Positions 41,129 to 42,334 of a stretch of DNA of 42,334 nucleotides are shown one piece after another. A program made the translations under genes and the position numbers. The first letter of the stretch is position 1. Every line of letters starts with the position of its first letter. The DNA is from JBCBUE01 sp039818285. Its GTDB lineage: Bacteria > Planctomycetota > Phycisphaerae > Phycisphaerales > Phycisphaeraceae. The stretch spans positions 1 through 42,334 of the forward strand of contig JBCBUE010000026.1 in assembly GCA_039818285.1 (NCBI GenBank). Direction: 5' to 3'. The notes beneath the pieces were generated by a model that did no database searches, was not told where the DNA came from, and worked only from the letters and a program-made list of their open reading frames with translations.

Positions 41129-41703
41129 TCGACCGGCTCAACCGTCCATCCGCGGCCTGGCTCGCCGGCACGGTCGTGCTCTTCGGCGGGCTCATCGTCG
41201 CCGTCGACCTGCCGATCCGCTCGATGCAGTCCGGCCACCGCGACCGCATCGCCCAGGCCGAGCGCAGCCTCGCCGGCTCGTCCGACGCCGCGACCCAGCT
41301 GGCTCAGTTGAACGACGAGATGGTCGAGCTCCGCGAAGAAACGCGGAGCATCCAGCAACGCATCCCCCAGGCCAACGAGACCGCCGAGGTCATCCGCGGG
41401 ATCAGCCAGGCCATGGAACGTCACGCCGCCGACGAGCCGATCCTCACGACCGGGCCGGTCGAGCACTACGCCACGCACAGCCTGATCCCCATCCAGGTCA
41501 GCTTCCGGGCGGACTTCGACAACGCCTATCGCGTGATGGACGCGCTGCGGTCGATGCCGCGACTGATCCGCATCGAGCGGATGACGCTCTCGCGCGAGGG
41601 GGGCGAGCTGAGCCGACCGATGCCGATCTCGCTCGAGGTCGCCGCGTTCTTCAGCCGGCCCGATCAGTTCGCCGCGGTGGCCGGCGGGGAGGGCACGCGA
41701 TGA
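41125..41703 (+). CDS. pilO: PilO-like inner-membrane assembly protein
   Basis: 192 residues: one membrane helix ('AWLAGTVVLFGGLIVAVDLP'), a coiled coil ('LAQLNDEMVELREETRSIQQ') and a ferredoxin-like domain ('SLIPIQVSFRADFDNAYRVM', 'LIRIERMTLSREGGEL'). This is the layout of PilO, which pairs with PilN in the inner membrane. Sequence is poorly conserved in this family, so the call rests on architecture and gene order. The ATG overlaps pilN and the stop overlaps the next ATG. Confidence 0.8.
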   Translation: MIDRLNRPSAAWLAGTVVLFGGLIVAVDLPIRSMQSGHRDRIAQAERSLAGSSDAATQLAQLNDEMVELREETRSIQQRIPQANETAEVIRGISQAMERHAADEPILTTGPVEHYATHSLIPIQVSFRADFDNAYRVMDALRSMPRLIRIERMTLSREGGELSRPMPISLEVAAFFSRPDQFAAVAGGEGTR

Positions 41704-42254
41704 AGCGCTACCTCGACGCCATCCTCGCGGAGATGAAGGCCGACAAACGCAAGGCGATCGCGCTGTCCGCCGTGCTGGCGCTCGGCCTGCTGCTGTGGGG
41801 CCGGCTGCTGATCAAGAACGAGGTGCCCCGCGTCGCGACGGCCACGCCCGAGGCGGTCCTGCCCGCACCGACGCCCACGACCCCCGCGCCGACCACGATC
41901 GAGACCGGCCCGCGGCCGGACATCGAGGTCTACATCCCCAACACCAACCCGCGCAACCTGTTCGGCTTCGACCCCAGCCCCTACAGACCCACCCTCGACG
42001 GCGAGGTCGGGCAAGGTCCGTCGAAGTTACCCGCCGCGTCGACCGATGACCCCGATCAGACCCAGCGGGTGGTCCAACAGGCCCGCCAGCTGAGCCTGCA
42101 GAGCGTCGTCGTCAACGGCGGCACCCGGCAGGCGCTCATCGACGGCCAGCTCGTGGGAGCCGGCCAACGCATCGACGGCTTCGAGGTCGTCTCCGTGCAG
42201 GAACGCAACGTCGTCCTCCGCAAGAACGGGGTCCTCGTCCGCCTTGGCTTGTAA
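41700..42254 (+). CDS. PilP/GspC-like periplasmic connector protein
   Basis: 184 residues; a GGGGAGGG site lies inside pilO. A membrane helix (about 20-38, 'IALSAVLALGLLLWGRLL') replaces the lipoprotein signal of classical PilP. A Pro/Thr-rich linker (44-68) follows. The C-terminal domain is 'LSLQSVVVNGGTRQALIDGQ', then 'LVGAGQRIDGFEVVSVQERN' and 'VVLRKNGVLVRLGL', the PilP/GspC homology fold that contacts the secretin. A secretin (PilQ) gene would be expected next but the window ends. The bases coding for the linker (41827-41903) occur again, identically, at the very end of the window. Confidence 0.75.
   Translation: MKRYLDAILAEMKADKRKAIALSAVLALGLLLWGRLLIKNEVPRVATATPEAVLPAPTPTTPAPTTIETGPRPDIEVYIPNTNPRNLFGFDPSPYRPTLDGEVGQGPSKLPAASTDDPDQTQRVVQQARQLSLQSVVVNGGTRQALIDGQLVGAGQRIDGFEVVSVQERNVVLRKNGVLVRLGL
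41827..41903 (+). repeat. 77-base direct repeat, internal copy
   Basis: This copy lies in the Pro/Thr-rich linker of the PilP-like gene and is identical to the last 77 bases of the window. The match stops on the left at 41826/42257 (C against A). Confidence 0.95.
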
Positions 42255-42257
42255 CCA

Positions 42258-42334
42258 CCCGCGTCGCGACGGCCACGCCCGAGGCGGTCCTGCCCGCACC
42301 GACGCCCACGACCCCCGCGCCGACCACGATCGAG
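42258..42334 (+). repeat. 77-base direct repeat, terminal copy
   Basis: It begins four bases after the stop codon of the PilP-like gene and runs exactly to the last base given. The exact length and the position at the end suggest an assembly overlap rather than a biological repeat. Confidence 0.95.

Overview
The window is a strongly GC-rich bacterial fragment with third codon positions almost always G or C. It is densely coding and mostly on the + strand. The best-fitting source is a member of the Planctomycetota, probably class Phycisphaerae. The reasons are a PEP-CTERM protein ending in a short Arg-rich tail, DUF4159 next to what looks like the end of a MoxR/BatA-type cluster, a PilM-N-O-P row led by a GspG-like prepilin, and small 'AAGCGAAGCG' hairpin repeats of a kind I associate with planctomycete genomes. 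This assignment is inference; there is no rRNA or other marker gene here.

Layout. (a) 1-1195: the 3' end of a low-complexity protein, then a secreted DUF4159 protein that ends in an intrinsic terminator. (b) 1203-4528, minus strand: DUF2868 membrane protein, DUF3482 GTPase and a small AT-richer DUF6678-like gene. (c) 4597-7214, plus strand: three lipoproteins (COG3014, YcfL, LpoB), a set known in gammaproteobacteria, where LpoB activates the peptidoglycan synthase PBP1b. (d) 7215-7822: a 608-base non-coding leader in which I can draw six consecutive hairpins. (e) 7823-36051: a very large, tightly packed polysaccharide locus ending at a clear intrinsic terminator (36096-36136). (f) 36172-37284: an MscS-type channel, followed by tRNA-Asn on the opposite strand. 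(g) 37700-42254: the start of a type IV pilus / type II secretion operon (two prepilins, a small secreted protein, PilM, PilN, PilO and PilP-like proteins). It runs to the window end, where the last 77 bases exactly copy an internal stretch of the PilP-like gene.

How the genes may work together. In the polysaccharide locus a WecA/TagO-type sugar-phosphate transferase, fused to a GT4 glycosyltransferase, would start a chain on undecaprenyl phosphate. A Wzc-like chain-length protein/tyrosine kinase and a NusG-family specialised elongation factor follow. Wzm/Wzt form an ABC exporter whose ATPase has a sugar-binding C-terminal domain. About fourteen further glycosyltransferases, an O-acetyltransferase-like acyltransferase, a hexapeptide acetyltransferase and an O-antigen ligase/polymerase-like membrane protein build and finish the polymer. 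A PEP-CTERM secreted protein sits in the middle of the locus. Most junctions are ATGA, GTGA or TGATG overlaps, so the locus probably makes one very long transcript. A NusG paralogue and a structured leader would suit that.

The most interesting points are the structured leader together with the NusG paralogue, the transferase fusion, the alanine-rich insertion in Wzm, the PEP-CTERM gene inside an ABC-export locus, the terminator whose T-tract is also coding sequence, and the 77-base terminal duplication, which is probably an assembly artefact.
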